In this document: one piece after another, positions 54,962-64,000 of the stretch | Numbering within the stretch: the first letter of the stretch is position 1 | How the letters are laid out: every line of letters starts with the position of its first letter | Source of the DNA: Hyphomicrobiales bacterium | GTDB taxonomy: Bacteria > Pseudomonadota > Alphaproteobacteria > Rhizobiales > Rhizobiaceae | Assembly: GCA_900473805.1 (NCBI GenBank) | Contig: UCMS01000032.1 | Span: 101,319 to 165,318 of the forward strand | Direction of reading: 5' to 3' | DNA length: 64,000 nt | Made by a program: the position numbers and the translations under genes | The notes under the pieces: model-generated | Told to the model about the DNA's origin: nothing | The model's database searches: none | The model's input: only the letters and a program-made list of their open reading frames with translations

Positions 54962-55078
54962 ACCACCCCAATCCTGGCCATCATGGTCGAGCGGCCCGCC
55001 GCCGCAGGAATATAGTGACACGACTGCTGCCGCGCGCAAGTTCAAGTTGCGATAAGGTGTGTCGGCGTCTTCAACGGG

Positions 55079-55903
55079 TCAGCCGAGGCCGGGGCGATCG
55101 AGACCCGCCGGCGACAAAGTGAAAATCTCGCAGCCTGTGGAGGTCACGCCGACCGTATGTTCGTATTGCGCGGTGAGCGACCGGTCGCGGGTGACCGCCG
55201 TCCAGCCGTCCGAGAGCACTTTCACATGCGGCTTGCCGAGATTGATCATCGGCTCGATGGTGAAGATCATGCCCTCACGCATTTCCGGGCCCTCGTCAGC
55301 CTTGCCGTAATGCAGGATGTTCGGGCTGTCATGGAACAGCCGGCCGACTCCATGGCCGCAGAAGTCGCGCACCACCGAGCAGCGCTCGCCTTCTGCATAG
55401 GTCTGGATGGCCTGGCCGATCGCACCCGTGCGCGCACCGGGGCGCACTGCCGCAATGCCGCGCATCAGACACTCATGGGTGACTTCCATCAGCCGTTCCG
55501 CCGCCCGCTTGATCTGGCCAACCGGATACATGCGGCTGGAATCGCCATGCCACCCGTCGAGCAGGAAGGTCACGTCGATGTTGACGATATCCCCGTCCCG
55601 CAGCGGTTTGTCATCAGGCATGCCGTGACAGACCACATGATTGATCGACGTGCAGACGGAATATTTGTAGCCGCGATAGTTCAGTGTCGCCGGCAGGGCG
55701 CCGTGATCGGCACCGAATTCGAAGACGAAGCGATCGATCGCGGCCGTTGTCACCCCCGGCTTCACCATCGGCACCAATGCGTCGAGACAGCGCGCCGTCA
55801 GCTGGCAGGCGCGGCGCATGCCCTCGAAGGCCTCGGCATCATAAAGCCTGATAGCGCCGGTGTTTTTCAGCGGCGCAGTCGCCGCGTCGATATAGGTGAC
55901 CAT
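55079..55903 (-). CDS. map: Methionine aminopeptidase, type I
   Basis: The 274-residue enzyme has the five metal-ligand contexts: Asp in DGDIVNIDVTFLLDGWHGDS (two), His in CGHGVGRLFHDSPN, Glu in FTIEPMIN and Glu in QYEHTVGV. It removes the initiator Met from new proteins. It lies 40 bases after sfsA on the same strand, a layout (sfsA-map-radC) often seen in rhizobia. Confidence 0.95.
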   Translation of the reverse strand: MVTYIDAATAPLKNTGAIRLYDAEAFEGMRRACQLTARCLDALVPMVKPGVTTAAIDRFVFEFGADHGALPATLNYRGYKYSVCTSINHVVCHGMPDDKPLRDGDIVNIDVTFLLDGWHGDSSRMYPVGQIKRAAERLMEVTHECLMRGIAAVRPGARTGAIGQAIQTYAEGERCSVVRDFCGHGVGRLFHDSPNILHYGKADEGPEMREGMIFTIEPMINLGKPHVKVLSDGWTAVTRDRSLTAQYEHTVGVTSTGCEIFTLSPAGLDRPGLG

Positions 55904-55943
55904 GGGGTGGCTTTCGAAACGTCTAATCTAGGATCTTGGCCGT

Positions 55944-56663
55944 TCATAAAGCACGCAGACCGTCTTCGTCTATCGGGATGAGGCTTTCGGGTACGATTTT
56001 GAACGGATCGAGCGCGCATCTGATTGCATAGGCCTCAACGCCTCGGGCAATGGCCCGGTTGAAGGCGCGGCCGTATCCCGGATCGAGATCGCCGCAGATC
56101 TTCAGCCTCTTGCAGTCGGCACGCTGGACCACGAACAGCATGGCGGCTCGAAAACCGGTCTCGACCAGATCCCCCATCTCGTCGAGATGTTTGGCACCGC
56201 GTGTCGTCACGCTGTCCGGGAACTCGGCCAAGCCCGCCTCGCGGGTGAAATGCACATTCTTCACTTCGACATGCACGCTGCCCTTTGCCGGATCTTGAAG
56301 CAGGATATCGATCCGGGAATTGCGACCGTAACGCTGCTCGCGCTTCAGTACGGCAAAATCGGCAAGGGCAGGGATCAACCCGGCCAGGATCGCTTCCTCC
56401 GCCAAGCGGTTCGGCAACGCGGTGTTGACGCCGACGATGGTCTCGTCCGCCTCAATCAGTTCGAACGCGTGACTATATTTGCGGTTTGGCGCGTCGTGGT
56501 GTGACAGCCAAATCCGCGCTCCGGGAGTGGTCAGGCCCCGCATCGAGCCGGTATTGGGGCAAAATCCGGTGATATCGCGGCCGTCGTCGAGCACGGCGTC
56601 GAACAGGAATCGTTTGTAACGGCGGACAAGCGTGGCAGGCACCAGAGGCGGATCGAAGATCAC
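55944..56663 (-). CDS. sfsA: SfsA family protein
   Basis: The 239-residue protein has the family blocks [50 protein letters not shown] and EVKNVHF. SfsA proteins are nuclease-like and have been described as sugar-fermentation regulators; the true function is unclear. It starts 19 bases after the phaC stop, so both may be cotranscribed. Confidence 0.93.
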   Translation of the reverse strand: MIFDPPLVPATLVRRYKRFLFDAVLDDGRDITGFCPNTGSMRGLTTPGARIWLSHHDAPNRKYSHAFELIEADETIVGVNTALPNRLAEEAILAGLIPALADFAVLKREQRYGRNSRIDILLQDPAKGSVHVEVKNVHFTREAGLAEFPDSVTTRGAKHLDEMGDLVETGFRAAMLFVVQRADCKRLKICGDLDPGYGRAFNRAIARGVEAYAIRCALDPFKIVPESLIPIDEDGLRAL

Positions 56664-56682
56664 TTAGAGATATGCCTCCGCG

Positions 56683-58515
56683 TCACACGCGCACCAGAAC
56701 GTTGCGGCCGGGGGCGTCGGCGATCGCGTTGAGCGCCGCACCACCCGGTTTGCGCGCGGGCACGTGGGAATCGTCCAGGCTCTCAATCCACCTCTGCCAA
56801 TGCGGCCACCATGAGCCCGGCGTTTCCTTGGCCGTTTGCACCCAGTCCTCGTAGTTTCCGACGGCCGGGCCATTGGTCCAGTACTGGTACTTCGTGTTGT
56901 CCGGAGGGTTGACGACACCGGCGATGTGGCCGGAGCCGGACAGCACGAACTCGACCGGACCGCCGAACAGGTTGCTCCCGACAAACACCGATTTCGCAGG
57001 CGCAATGTGGTCTTCTCGGGTGGCGAGATTGTAGATCGGGATGGTGACGTCCTTGAGCGACAGCCGCTTGCCGGCGAGCTCCATCTTGCCCTGGCTGAGC
57101 GTGTTATTGAGGTAGCAATTGCGCAGGTAGAAGGAGTGGTTGGCGGCCGCCATGCGAGTCGAATCGGAGTTCCAGTAGAGCAGGTCGAACGGCGTCGGAT
57201 CCTGGCCCTTCAGGTAGTTGTTGACGAAATAGGGCCAGATCAGCTCGGACGCGCGCAGCATGTTGAAGGCCGCCGCCATCCTCGAGCCGTCGAGATAGCC
57301 CGTCTCCTGCATCCGCTCTTCCAGGCTGTGCAACTGGCCTTCATCAACGAAGACCTTGAGGTCGCCGGCAAAGGTGAAGTCGACCTGGGTGGTGAAGAGT
57401 GTCGCGCTCTTGATCCGTTCGCGTTTCTCCTGTGCATGCAGGGCGAGCGCGGCTGCGAGCAACGTGCCGCCGACGCAATAACCAATGGCATTCACCTCTT
57501 TCTCGCCGGTCGCCTTCTCGATGGTGTCGAGCGCGAAGTCGACGCCCTCGCGGATATAGGCCTCCCAGTCCTTCTTGGCATGTCGTTCATCCGGGTTGAC
57601 CCAGGAGATGACGAAGACCGTCTGTCCTTGATCGACACACCACTTGATGAAGCTCTTCTGCGGGTTGAGGTCCAGGATATAGAACTTGTTGATCCAGGGC
57701 GGGCAAATCAGAAGAGGGCGCTTCAGCACCGTTTCGGTCGCTGGCTCGTACTGAATGACCTCGCAAATGTCGCTTTGGGCGATCACCTTGCCGGGCGTAA
57801 TCGCCATGTTCTCGCCGACCGCAAACTTGCTCGTATCCGTCTGGCGGATGCGAAGATCGCCGCCACCGGCTGCGATGTCCTCGGCAAACATCTGCATGCC
57901 CTTCACCAGATTGGCGCCGCTGCTGGCCACGGTTTCCCGATAGAGCTGTGGGTTCGTCGCGACGAAGTTGGCGGGCGAGAGCGCTGCCGTGATCTGTCGC
58001 ATGTAGAAATTGGCCTTGTGCCGGGTATGCTCGTCCAGCCCCCCGGCTTCGCTCACCATCTTTTCGGCCCATTGCGACAGGACGAGATAGGTCTGACGCA
58101 GGAAGTCGAAGAAGGGATTGCGCTGCCAGTCTTCGTCAGAAAAACGCTTGTCCTTCGGAAGCGGGTCGTCGATTGGCTGCTGTGGTTCGGCGAATCGCGT
58201 CATCGACCGGCTCCACACGCCGAAGATGGCGTTGAGCAGATGAGTCTGCGCCTCAAGGGTCCGCTTCGGATCCGACATCCAGTATTCGGCAACCTTGCCC
58301 ATGGTCTTCACGAGCTCGGCGACAGGCTCCGAGACCGGATCGGACAGCTCTCCGCCCTGTCGGGGCTCAAGCCAGGCCGATGCCGCTTTTCCCAGGTTTT
58401 CGAGTGCTCTGGCAGCGTTGACGGCCAGCGCCTGGGGATCCTTGATGATATAGGGTTCGATCAGCTTCGGATCGAATGCAGCGCCAGCTCCGGTCTCCTC
58501 CCGCATCCTGTCCAT
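56683..58515 (-). CDS. phaC: Class I polyhydroxyalkanoate synthase PhaC
   Basis: The 610-residue enzyme has the N-terminal PhaC domain and the lipase-like box AIGYCVGGTLLAAAL with catalytic Cys347. Later come the Asp in REDHIAPAKS and the His in SGSGHIAGVVNP. It polymerises hydroxyacyl-CoA into storage polymer at granule surfaces. GGGGAGGACACC precedes the ATG. No phaA, phaB, phaZ or phasin gene is present here. Confidence 0.96.
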   Translation of the reverse strand: MDRMREETGAGAAFDPKLIEPYIIKDPQALAVNAARALENLGKAASAWLEPRQGGELSDPVSEPVAELVKTMGKVAEYWMSDPKRTLEAQTHLLNAIFGVWSRSMTRFAEPQQPIDDPLPKDKRFSDEDWQRNPFFDFLRQTYLVLSQWAEKMVSEAGGLDEHTRHKANFYMRQITAALSPANFVATNPQLYRETVASSGANLVKGMQMFAEDIAAGGGDLRIRQTDTSKFAVGENMAITPGKVIAQSDICEVIQYEPATETVLKRPLLICPPWINKFYILDLNPQKSFIKWCVDQGQTVFVISWVNPDERHAKKDWEAYIREGVDFALDTIEKATGEKEVNAIGYCVGGTLLAAALALHAQEKRERIKSATLFTTQVDFTFAGDLKVFVDEGQLHSLEERMQETGYLDGSRMAAAFNMLRASELIWPYFVNNYLKGQDPTPFDLLYWNSDSTRMAAANHSFYLRNCYLNNTLSQGKMELAGKRLSLKDVTIPIYNLATREDHIAPAKSVFVGSNLFGGPVEFVLSGSGHIAGVVNPPDNTKYQYWTNGPAVGNYEDWVQTAKETPGSWWPHWQRWIESLDDSHVPARKPGGAALNAIADAPGRNVLVRV

Positions 58516-58675
58516 GGTGTCCTCCCCGGGGATTGTTCTGGCGTCTTTTGTGTTTGCCTATCCTGCATGAAAACGACTACAAGTTCCAGCGATTGGGACA
58601 TAGTCTTTCGCAGGTGGCCGATCACTGCACCCTTGCAGGGCGTCACTGCTGCGAAAGAAGCGATATATCGAGGCC

Positions 58676-59080
58676 ATGGTGGAGAGCTTGAGCATTATCT
58701 TTGGTCGCAGCAGGCATGCCGCACTCTTTTGTCTTCTGGCGCTCGGCGCCGGAGCCGGATGCCAGTCGACCCCTGCGCCCACGGCCGCACCGGCAGCGAC
58801 GGGTCTCGAAGTCACCGTCGAGGATGCCGACCAGCCGCAGCCTGCCGCGCCGCGACCGACCTACGCGGACGGCTACCCGAGTTTCGCCGGATCGCTGAAT
58901 GCGGCAAATGTCCAGATGACCAACGAAGAGGCGCAAGCCCTCCAGTTTCGCCTGACCGCGCTGAGCAAGGCGCGCAAAGCCGGCACCATCTCGGAAGCGG
59001 AGTATCAGGCGAAGCTTGCGGAACTGCGAAAGCTGGCCGCCGAGCACGGTGCAGATACCCAGGCGCTGATTGCCAAATAG
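58676..59080 (+). CDS. Small lipoprotein with SHOCT-like C-terminus
   Basis: The 134-residue protein has a hydrophobic N-terminus with lipobox GAGC (LFCLLALGAGAGCQSTP), so it should be lipidated. An Ala/Pro-rich linker follows. The C-terminal helix pair RLTALSKARKAGTISEAEYQ then AKLAELRKLAAEHG has the SHOCT pattern. The function is unknown. ATG 58676 is tentative, as GAGG is very close; a TTG at 58688 is possible. It is divergent from phaC. Confidence 0.72.
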   Translation: MVESLSIIFGRSRHAALFCLLALGAGAGCQSTPAPTAAPAATGLEVTVEDADQPQPAAPRPTYADGYPSFAGSLNAANVQMTNEEAQALQFRLTALSKARKAGTISEAEYQAKLAELRKLAAEHGADTQALIAK

Positions 59081-59307
59081 CACTTGCGTTCGAGCGGGAT
59101 TTTCCGCAAAGCAGCCTGAGCGTAACAGCGTGCTTTTTCGGTCCGGGCAAGGCCCTGAACCGGATTTGTGACAAGATTTGCTGTCAGCGCTCTGGTTGGG
59201 ATACCATCACCCGTCTCCGGTTTTGCGGTTCGTTGCGGAGCGTGTGTTCACTGGGAAAACGAGCGCGCCTGCCGCGGTTATGATCCGCGCGGTTTCAGGG
59301 GTTGAAG

Positions 59308-60525
59308 ATGGAAGAGTTTCACAAAGTCCGGCGCCTGCCGCCTTACGTTTTCGAACAGGTCAACCGTTTGAAAGCGAGCGCGCGAGCCGGTGGGGCCGAC
59401 ATCATCGACCTCGGCATGGGCAATCCTGACCTTCCGACCCCGCAGGCGATTGTCGACAAGCTGTGCGAAGTCGTGCAGGACCCGCGCACCCATCGTTATT
59501 CATCGTCCAAGGGCATTCCGGGACTGCGTCGCGCCCAGGCGGCCTACTACGCCCGACGCTTCAACGTGAAGCTCAATCCCGACACGCAGGTCGTCGCAAC
59601 CCTCGGATCCAAGGAAGGCTTCGCCAACATGGCGCAGGCGATCACCGCACCCGGTGACGTCATTCTGTGCCCGAACCCGACCTATCCGATCCATGCCTTC
59701 GGCTTCCTGATGACCGGCGGCGTGATCCGCTCGATTTCGATCGAGCCGGACGAGACCTTCTTCCCGCCGCTCGAACGGGCCGTGAAGCATTCGATCCCGA
59801 AGCCGCTGGCGCTGATCATCAATTACCCGTCCAATCCGACCGCCCGTGTTGCGAGCCTCGACTTCTACAAGGACGTCATCGCCTTCGCGAAGAAGCACGA
59901 CATTATCGTGCTCTCTGACCTTGCCTATTCGGAAATCTACTTCGATGGCGATCCGCCGCCGTCCGTGCTCGAAGTGCCGGGCGCCATGGATTGCACGGTC
60001 GAGTTCACCTCGATGTCGAAAACCTTCTCCATGCCCGGCTGGCGCATGGGCTTTGCCGTCGGCAACGAGCGGCTGATCTCGGCGCTGACCCGCGTGAAGT
60101 CCTACCTCGACTACGGTGCCTTTACGCCGATCCAGGTGGCGGCGACCCATGCGCTGAATGGCGACGGCTCCGACATCGCCGAAGTCCGCAACGTCTACAA
60201 GCGTCGCCGCGACGTCATGGTCGAAAGCTTCGGCAAGGCCGGCTTCAAAGTGCCGCCGCCGGCCGCCACCATGTTCGCCTGGGCAAAAATCCCGGAAAAG
60301 TTCCGTCATCTCGGTTCGCTGGAATTCTCCAAGCTGCTCGTCGAGAAGGCTGACGTGGCTGTGGCCCCGGGCATCGGCTTCGGTGAAATGGGCGACGAAT
60401 ATGTCCGCCTCGCCCTCGTCGAGAACGAGCACCGCATTCGCCAGGCCGCCCGCAACATCAAGAAGTTCCTGTCGACGGCCGACGAGACCATGCACAACGT
60501 GATTTCGCTCAACGCCCACCGTTGA
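59308..60525 (+). CDS. Alanine/aspartate-type aminotransferase (AlaC-like, PLP class I)
   Basis: The 405-residue enzyme has EFHKVRRLPPYVFEQVNRLK, DIIDLGMGNPDLPTPQAIVD, NYPSNPTARV and the PLP lysine in SMSKTFSMPGWRMGF. It is closest to AlaC/YfdZ-type glutamate-pyruvate transaminases, but aspartate or diaminopimelate use cannot be excluded. AGGGG is 6 bases before ATG 59308. hom follows after 70 bases and a hairpin, and the pair is frequently adjacent in rhizobia. Confidence 0.88.
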   Translation: MEEFHKVRRLPPYVFEQVNRLKASARAGGADIIDLGMGNPDLPTPQAIVDKLCEVVQDPRTHRYSSSKGIPGLRRAQAAYYARRFNVKLNPDTQVVATLGSKEGFANMAQAITAPGDVILCPNPTYPIHAFGFLMTGGVIRSISIEPDETFFPPLERAVKHSIPKPLALIINYPSNPTARVASLDFYKDVIAFAKKHDIIVLSDLAYSEIYFDGDPPPSVLEVPGAMDCTVEFTSMSKTFSMPGWRMGFAVGNERLISALTRVKSYLDYGAFTPIQVAATHALNGDGSDIAEVRNVYKRRRDVMVESFGKAGFKVPPPAATMFAWAKIPEKFRHLGSLEFSKLLVEKADVAVAPGIGFGEMGDEYVRLALVENEHRIRQAARNIKKFLSTADETMHNVISLNAHR

Positions 60526-60540
60526 GTTCATGTTGATCCA

Positions 60541-60571
60541 AGGCGGTCCGTTCAGGACCGCCTCACTTCCT
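60541..60571 (+). terminator. Hairpin between the aminotransferase gene and hom
   Basis: AGGCGGTCC (60541-60549) pairs with GGACCGCCT (60555-60563), and CACTTCCTTTT follows. It may partly end transcription before hom. Confidence 0.6.
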
Positions 60572-60595
60572 TTTCGATGACGTCAGGAATGCCTC

Positions 60596-61915
60596 ATGGC
60601 AAATGCGCTTAAAATCGGCGTGGCGGGTCTCGGCACCGTCGGTGCCTCGCTTGTTCGTATCCTCCAGACCCGCGCCAATGCGCTCACCGTCGCCTGCGGT
60701 CGCCCGATCACGGTCACGGCGGTCTCTGCCCGCGATGCCTCCAAGGATCGCGGCATCCTGATGGATGGGATTGCCTGGTATGCTGATCCGGTCGAAATGG
60801 CGAAGCAAGCCGATATCGACGTTTTCGTCGAGCTGGTCGGTGGGGCTGAAGGAGCCGCCGAGCAGTCCGTCCGCGCAGCCCTCGTCCGCGGCCTGCATGT
60901 CGTCACCGCCAACAAGGCCCTTCTGTCGCGCCATGGCGTTGAGCTCGCCAAACTCGCCGAGGAGAAGGGACGCCTCCTGAACTACGAAGCGGCGGTCGCT
61001 GGCGGCATCCCGGTCATCAAGACGCTGCGTGAGTCGCTCACCGGCAACAACTTCTCCCGCATCTACGGGATCATGAACGGCACCTGCAATTACATCCTGA
61101 CCCGCATGGAGCGGGAAGGCCTGTCCTTTGCGGATTGCCTTAAGGAAGCCCAGCGCCTCGGATATGCCGAAGCCGATCCGAGCTTCGACATCGAGGGCAA
61201 CGATACCGCCCACAAGCTGTCGATCTTGACGACGCTGGCCTTCGGCTGCGAAATCTCGGCAGACAAGATCTATCTCGAAGGCATTACCAATATCTCGATC
61301 GAGGACATTCACGCGGCAGCCGATCTCGGCTATCGTATCAAGCTCCTCGGCGTCGCCCAGAAGACCGAAAGCGGCATCGAGCAGCGCGTGCACCCGACCA
61401 TGGTGCCACTCGACAGCGTGATTGCCCAGGTGGACGGCGTGACCAATGCAGTGGCGCTCGAATCCGACATCCTCGGTGAGCTGCTGATGGTTGGCCCCGG
61501 CGCTGGCGGCAATGCCACGGCCTCCGCCGTACTCGGCGACATAACCGATATCGCCAAGAGCCGCCCGGGCGCGCAGGAAGTGCCAGTCCTCGGCCGTCCC
61601 GCCCATTTGCTCGAGCCGTATCGCCAGGCCGAAATGCAGAGCCACGAAGGTGGCTACTTCATCCGACTGACGGTGCAGGATCGCACCGGGGTGTTTGCCA
61701 GCATCGCGGCCCGGATGGCCGAAAATGCGATCTCGCTGGAATCCATCGTCCAGCATTCGAAGCAGCCGGCAACCGCGGATCGTCCGCAGACGATCATCCT
61801 CGTGACCCACGCGACGATGGAGAGTGCCGTTCGCAAAGCGGTCAGCGCCATCAAGGGCGAAGGTTATCTGATTGGTGAACCCCAGGTGATCCGCATCGAA
61901 CGACCAAAGGGTTGA
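60596..61915 (+). CDS. hom: Homoserine dehydrogenase
   Basis: The 439-residue enzyme has the NAD(P) fold KIGVAGLGTVGASLVRILQT, VTANKALLSRHG, the family signature AEADPSFDIEGNDTAHKL and a C-terminal ACT domain (YFIRLTVQDRTGVFASIAAR). It reduces aspartate semialdehyde to homoserine for threonine and methionine. The ACT domain suggests threonine feedback. The 230-base gap to recJ holds no gene that I can recognise. Confidence 0.95.
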   Translation: MANALKIGVAGLGTVGASLVRILQTRANALTVACGRPITVTAVSARDASKDRGILMDGIAWYADPVEMAKQADIDVFVELVGGAEGAAEQSVRAALVRGLHVVTANKALLSRHGVELAKLAEEKGRLLNYEAAVAGGIPVIKTLRESLTGNNFSRIYGIMNGTCNYILTRMEREGLSFADCLKEAQRLGYAEADPSFDIEGNDTAHKLSILTTLAFGCEISADKIYLEGITNISIEDIHAAADLGYRIKLLGVAQKTESGIEQRVHPTMVPLDSVIAQVDGVTNAVALESDILGELLMVGPGAGGNATASAVLGDITDIAKSRPGAQEVPVLGRPAHLLEPYRQAEMQSHEGGYFIRLTVQDRTGVFASIAARMAENAISLESIVQHSKQPATADRPQTIILVTHATMESAVRKAVSAIKGEGYLIGEPQVIRIERPKG

Positions 61916-62145
61916 TCGGGCACGCTCTGGATGGGAGCAAACTGCGGGTCTGTGGCGATCGCGCTGCACGGCGCTGGCTTTTGATCCACAGGCTTGGGCT
62001 GTTTCTGGACATCGGGCCGTAGCGTCCAAGCTGCACTCGGGCTAGGGATACCAGGTCGAGTAATGATGTCCGGTGACGAGGCGTCATGGCGATGGTGTGA
62101 TGAAGCGCGTCCATCGACGCCCGCCCGGTCATCCAGAGAGCAGGC

Positions 62146-63951
62146 ATGTCCAACGAACCCGTTGATCCCGTCATCCGCGCATTCCTTGGTGTCGACCAGT
62201 CGGCAAGCGGGCAGCGCTGGATGTCGCGCGCGGATCAGGCGGCTCTCAACCGCGCGCTTGCCATCAGCCAGATTCACGGCATCCCGGAACTGGTCGCCCG
62301 CGTGCTCGCCGGTCGTGGCGTCGGCGTCGATGATGCGCCGGCATTTCTCGACCCGACCATCCGCAGCCTAATGCCCGATCCCTCGACCCTGACTGATTGC
62401 GACAAGGCAGCCGAACGCATCGCGGCAGCCGTGAATGCAAAGGATCGTGTCGCCATTTTCGGTGACTACGATGTTGACGGTGCAGCGTCATCGGCGCTGA
62501 TGCTGCGTTTCCTGCGGCATTTCGGCATCGAGGCGGAAATCTACATTCCAGACCGGATCTTTGAGGGGTATGGCCCGAACGCTGCGGCGATCGACCAACT
62601 TATCGAACGGGGCGCCAATCTCCTGATCACGGTCGACTGCGGGTCGACAAGCGTCGAGGCGTTGGGTGCCGCGGAGCGGCGGGGCGTCGACGTGGTCGTC
62701 ATCGACCACCACCAGATGGGGCATGAGATGCCGGTCTGCCATGCGCTGGTCAATCCGAATCGCGAGGACGATCTGTCGGGGCAGGGGCATCTCTGCGCCG
62801 CCGGCGTGGTTTTCATGGTGTTGGTGGCAACCCTGCGCCGTCTGCGGGAGGCGGGCCATCCCTATGCCCGCTCGCTTGATCTACTCGCCTGGCTCGACCT
62901 CGTGGCCCTTGCCACGGTCTGCGACGTGGTGCCACTCAAGGGGCTGAACCGCGCCTACGTCACTAAGGGCCTGATTGCCGCCCGTCATCAGAACAATGCC
63001 GGGCTTGCCGCCCTGCTGAAGGTCGCGGGCATCGGCGGACCTGTCACGCCCTATCATTTCGGCTTTCTCGTGGGCCCGAGAATCAATGCCGGCGGTCGCA
63101 TTGGTGACGCGGCGCTCGGCAGTCGCCTGCTGACCCTCGACGACCCCGCTGAAGCCGAGCAGATTGCAGCAAAGCTGGACGAACTGAACCGCGAGCGGCA
63201 GGCTATGGAAGCGATCATGCTGGCCGAAGCCGAGGCGGAAGCGCTGGCCGAATACGGGACGGGTGAAAAGGCCGGCGTGATCGTCACCGCCAAGGACGGC
63301 TGGCATCCCGGCATCGTCGGTCTGCTCGCTGCGCGGCTCAAGGAGCGGTTCAAGCGTCCGGCTTTTGCAATCGCCTTCGATTCCATGGGGAAGGGGACGG
63401 GCTCCGGCCGCTCGATCAACGGCTTCGACCTCGGACGAATGGTCCGAGCCGCCGTCGACAACGGGCTTCTGCTGAAGGGTGGTGGGCACGCTATGGCAGC
63501 TGGTCTCACCGTCGAGCGCGGCAATCTTGGCCGCCTGCGAGGCTTTTTCGATGAACAGGCCACGGCCCAGGTGTCGGCACTGGCGGCGAACCAGACGCTG
63601 AAGATAGACGGCGCAATCGGCGCCTCGGGCGCAACGCTGGCTCTGGTCGACCAGCTCGAATCGGCGGGTCCCTATGGCTCGGGTCATCCGCAGCCGATTT
63701 TTGCCGTTCCGCTGCACAGATTGAGGGATGTCCGGCCGGTGGGGACCACCCATATCAAGGTCACCTTGGAAGGCATGGACGGATCGCGACTCGACGGTAT
63801 CGCCTTCCGCGCCGCCGAGACCGATCTCGGGCATTTCCTGATGAACAGCCGCGGCAATCAGATCCACGTCGCCGGCACCTTGAGCGCCGACCACTGGCAG
63901 GGCAACAGGCGCGTCCAGTTTCGAATTCTCGACGCCGCAAAGGCACCGTGA
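62146..63951 (+). CDS. recJ: Single-stranded-DNA-specific exonuclease RecJ
   Basis: The 601-residue protein has the DHH motifs FGDYDVDGAASSALMLRFL and VVVIDHHQMGHEMPVCHALV. It also has GPRINAGGRIGDAALGSRLL and the DHHA1 motif KGGGHAMAAGLTVERGN. It degrades single-stranded DNA 5' to 3' in recombination and repair. The ATG starts MSNEPVDPVIRAFLGVDQSA. Only 49 bases remain after its stop, with no visible gene. Confidence 0.95.
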   Translation: MSNEPVDPVIRAFLGVDQSASGQRWMSRADQAALNRALAISQIHGIPELVARVLAGRGVGVDDAPAFLDPTIRSLMPDPSTLTDCDKAAERIAAAVNAKDRVAIFGDYDVDGAASSALMLRFLRHFGIEAEIYIPDRIFEGYGPNAAAIDQLIERGANLLITVDCGSTSVEALGAAERRGVDVVVIDHHQMGHEMPVCHALVNPNREDDLSGQGHLCAAGVVFMVLVATLRRLREAGHPYARSLDLLAWLDLVALATVCDVVPLKGLNRAYVTKGLIAARHQNNAGLAALLKVAGIGGPVTPYHFGFLVGPRINAGGRIGDAALGSRLLTLDDPAEAEQIAAKLDELNRERQAMEAIMLAEAEAEALAEYGTGEKAGVIVTAKDGWHPGIVGLLAARLKERFKRPAFAIAFDSMGKGTGSGRSINGFDLGRMVRAAVDNGLLLKGGGHAMAAGLTVERGNLGRLRGFFDEQATAQVSALAANQTLKIDGAIGASGATLALVDQLESAGPYGSGHPQPIFAVPLHRLRDVRPVGTTHIKVTLEGMDGSRLDGIAFRAAETDLGHFLMNSRGNQIHVAGTLSADHWQGNRRVQFRILDAAKAP

Positions 63952-64000
63952 TTGCTGTCTCTACGATGATAATGGGGAAGTCGAAGTGGCACGCCCTAGG

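Noticed and set aside
56836..59283. An 815-codon plus-strand frame opposite phaC
   Set aside because: It is antisense to the well-supported phaC gene and runs into the lipoprotein gene in another frame; no motif supports it.
60563..62029. A 488-codon minus-strand frame opposite hom
   Set aside because: It is a shadow of hom with no conserved motifs.

Overview
The window is a chromosomal segment of an alphaproteobacterium, most likely a member of the Rhizobiaceae (Rhizobium/Agrobacterium/Ensifer-like). This rests on the high GC, the rhizobial-type suf cluster (two cysteine desulfurases plus sufT and sufA), the aerobic CobN-type cobalamin operons, a DUF1127 protein beside CCUCCUCCC-loop RNAs, an ATP12-family F1 assembly factor and GC-rich rhizobial-type palindromic repeats. 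No identification below family level can be made from the sequence alone. Almost every gene is ordinary chromosomal housekeeping. There are no phage genes, insertion sequences or CRISPR arrays.

Layout: (1) 1-2.4 kb: the 3' end of anmK, then a leftward set of patatin, a PIN-type toxin-antitoxin pair whose toxin is frameshifted by a perfect 20-bp tandem duplication, and an alpha/beta hydrolase. (2) 2.6-9.5 kb: the Fe-S assembly operon (cysteine desulfurase, sufB, an unknown 137-aa gene, sufC, sufD, sufS, sufT). (3) 9.5-13.3 kb: the pyrimidine-degradation operon rutABCDF on the opposite strand, behind a good RutR-like operator; it separates sufT from sufA (13.7 kb). (4) 14-15 kb: two small orphan proteins. 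(5) 15.2-19.8 kb: the glycine cleavage operon gcvT-gcvH-gcvP behind a tandem glycine riboswitch. (6) 20-26.5 kb: a copper-type periplasmic module (small Cys protein and a YcnI-PCuAC fusion), a HemG-like flavodoxin, crcB, rluC, a HAD phosphatase, an ATP12 chaperone and a lipoprotein. (7) 26.5-34.2 kb: a cobalamin riboswitch followed by cobU-cobW-cobN-gfa-GNAT-cobO; cobN carries palindromic repeats in frame. (8) 34.2-35.7 kb: a ParDE module with a frameshifted toxin, and a TauE/SafE exporter. (9) 36-43.7 kb: cbiX (His-rich), an unknown 301-aa protein, cobH, cobL, cobI, a CbiG-CobJ fusion and cobM. (10) 43.8-47.5 kb: a nucleoside hydrolase, a DUF1127 protein, an array of three CCUCCUCCC-loop hairpins (cuckoo-type sRNA), a DUF2157/GDYXXLXY membrane pair and tRNA-Leu. 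(11) 47.7-64 kb: tig, an MBL hydrolase, an LLM oxidoreductase, an MFS efflux protein, sthA, radC, map, sfsA, phaC, a lipoprotein, an aminotransferase, hom and recJ.

The two cob clusters together give much of aerobic corrin synthesis: methylations (CobI, J, M, L), CobH mutase, cobalt chelation (CobN, CobW), adenosylation (CobO) and nucleotide-loop activation (CobU). cobG, cobK, cobS/T and several others are not in the window. The first cluster is under B12 riboswitch control and the gcv operon under glycine riboswitch control. The points most worth a second look are the three-hairpin cuckoo RNA array next to DUF1127, the palindromic repeats translated inside CobN, two independent toxin genes each broken near the C-terminus while their antitoxins stay intact, the unknown gene translationally coupled between sufB and sufC, and the rut operon lodged between sufT and sufA.
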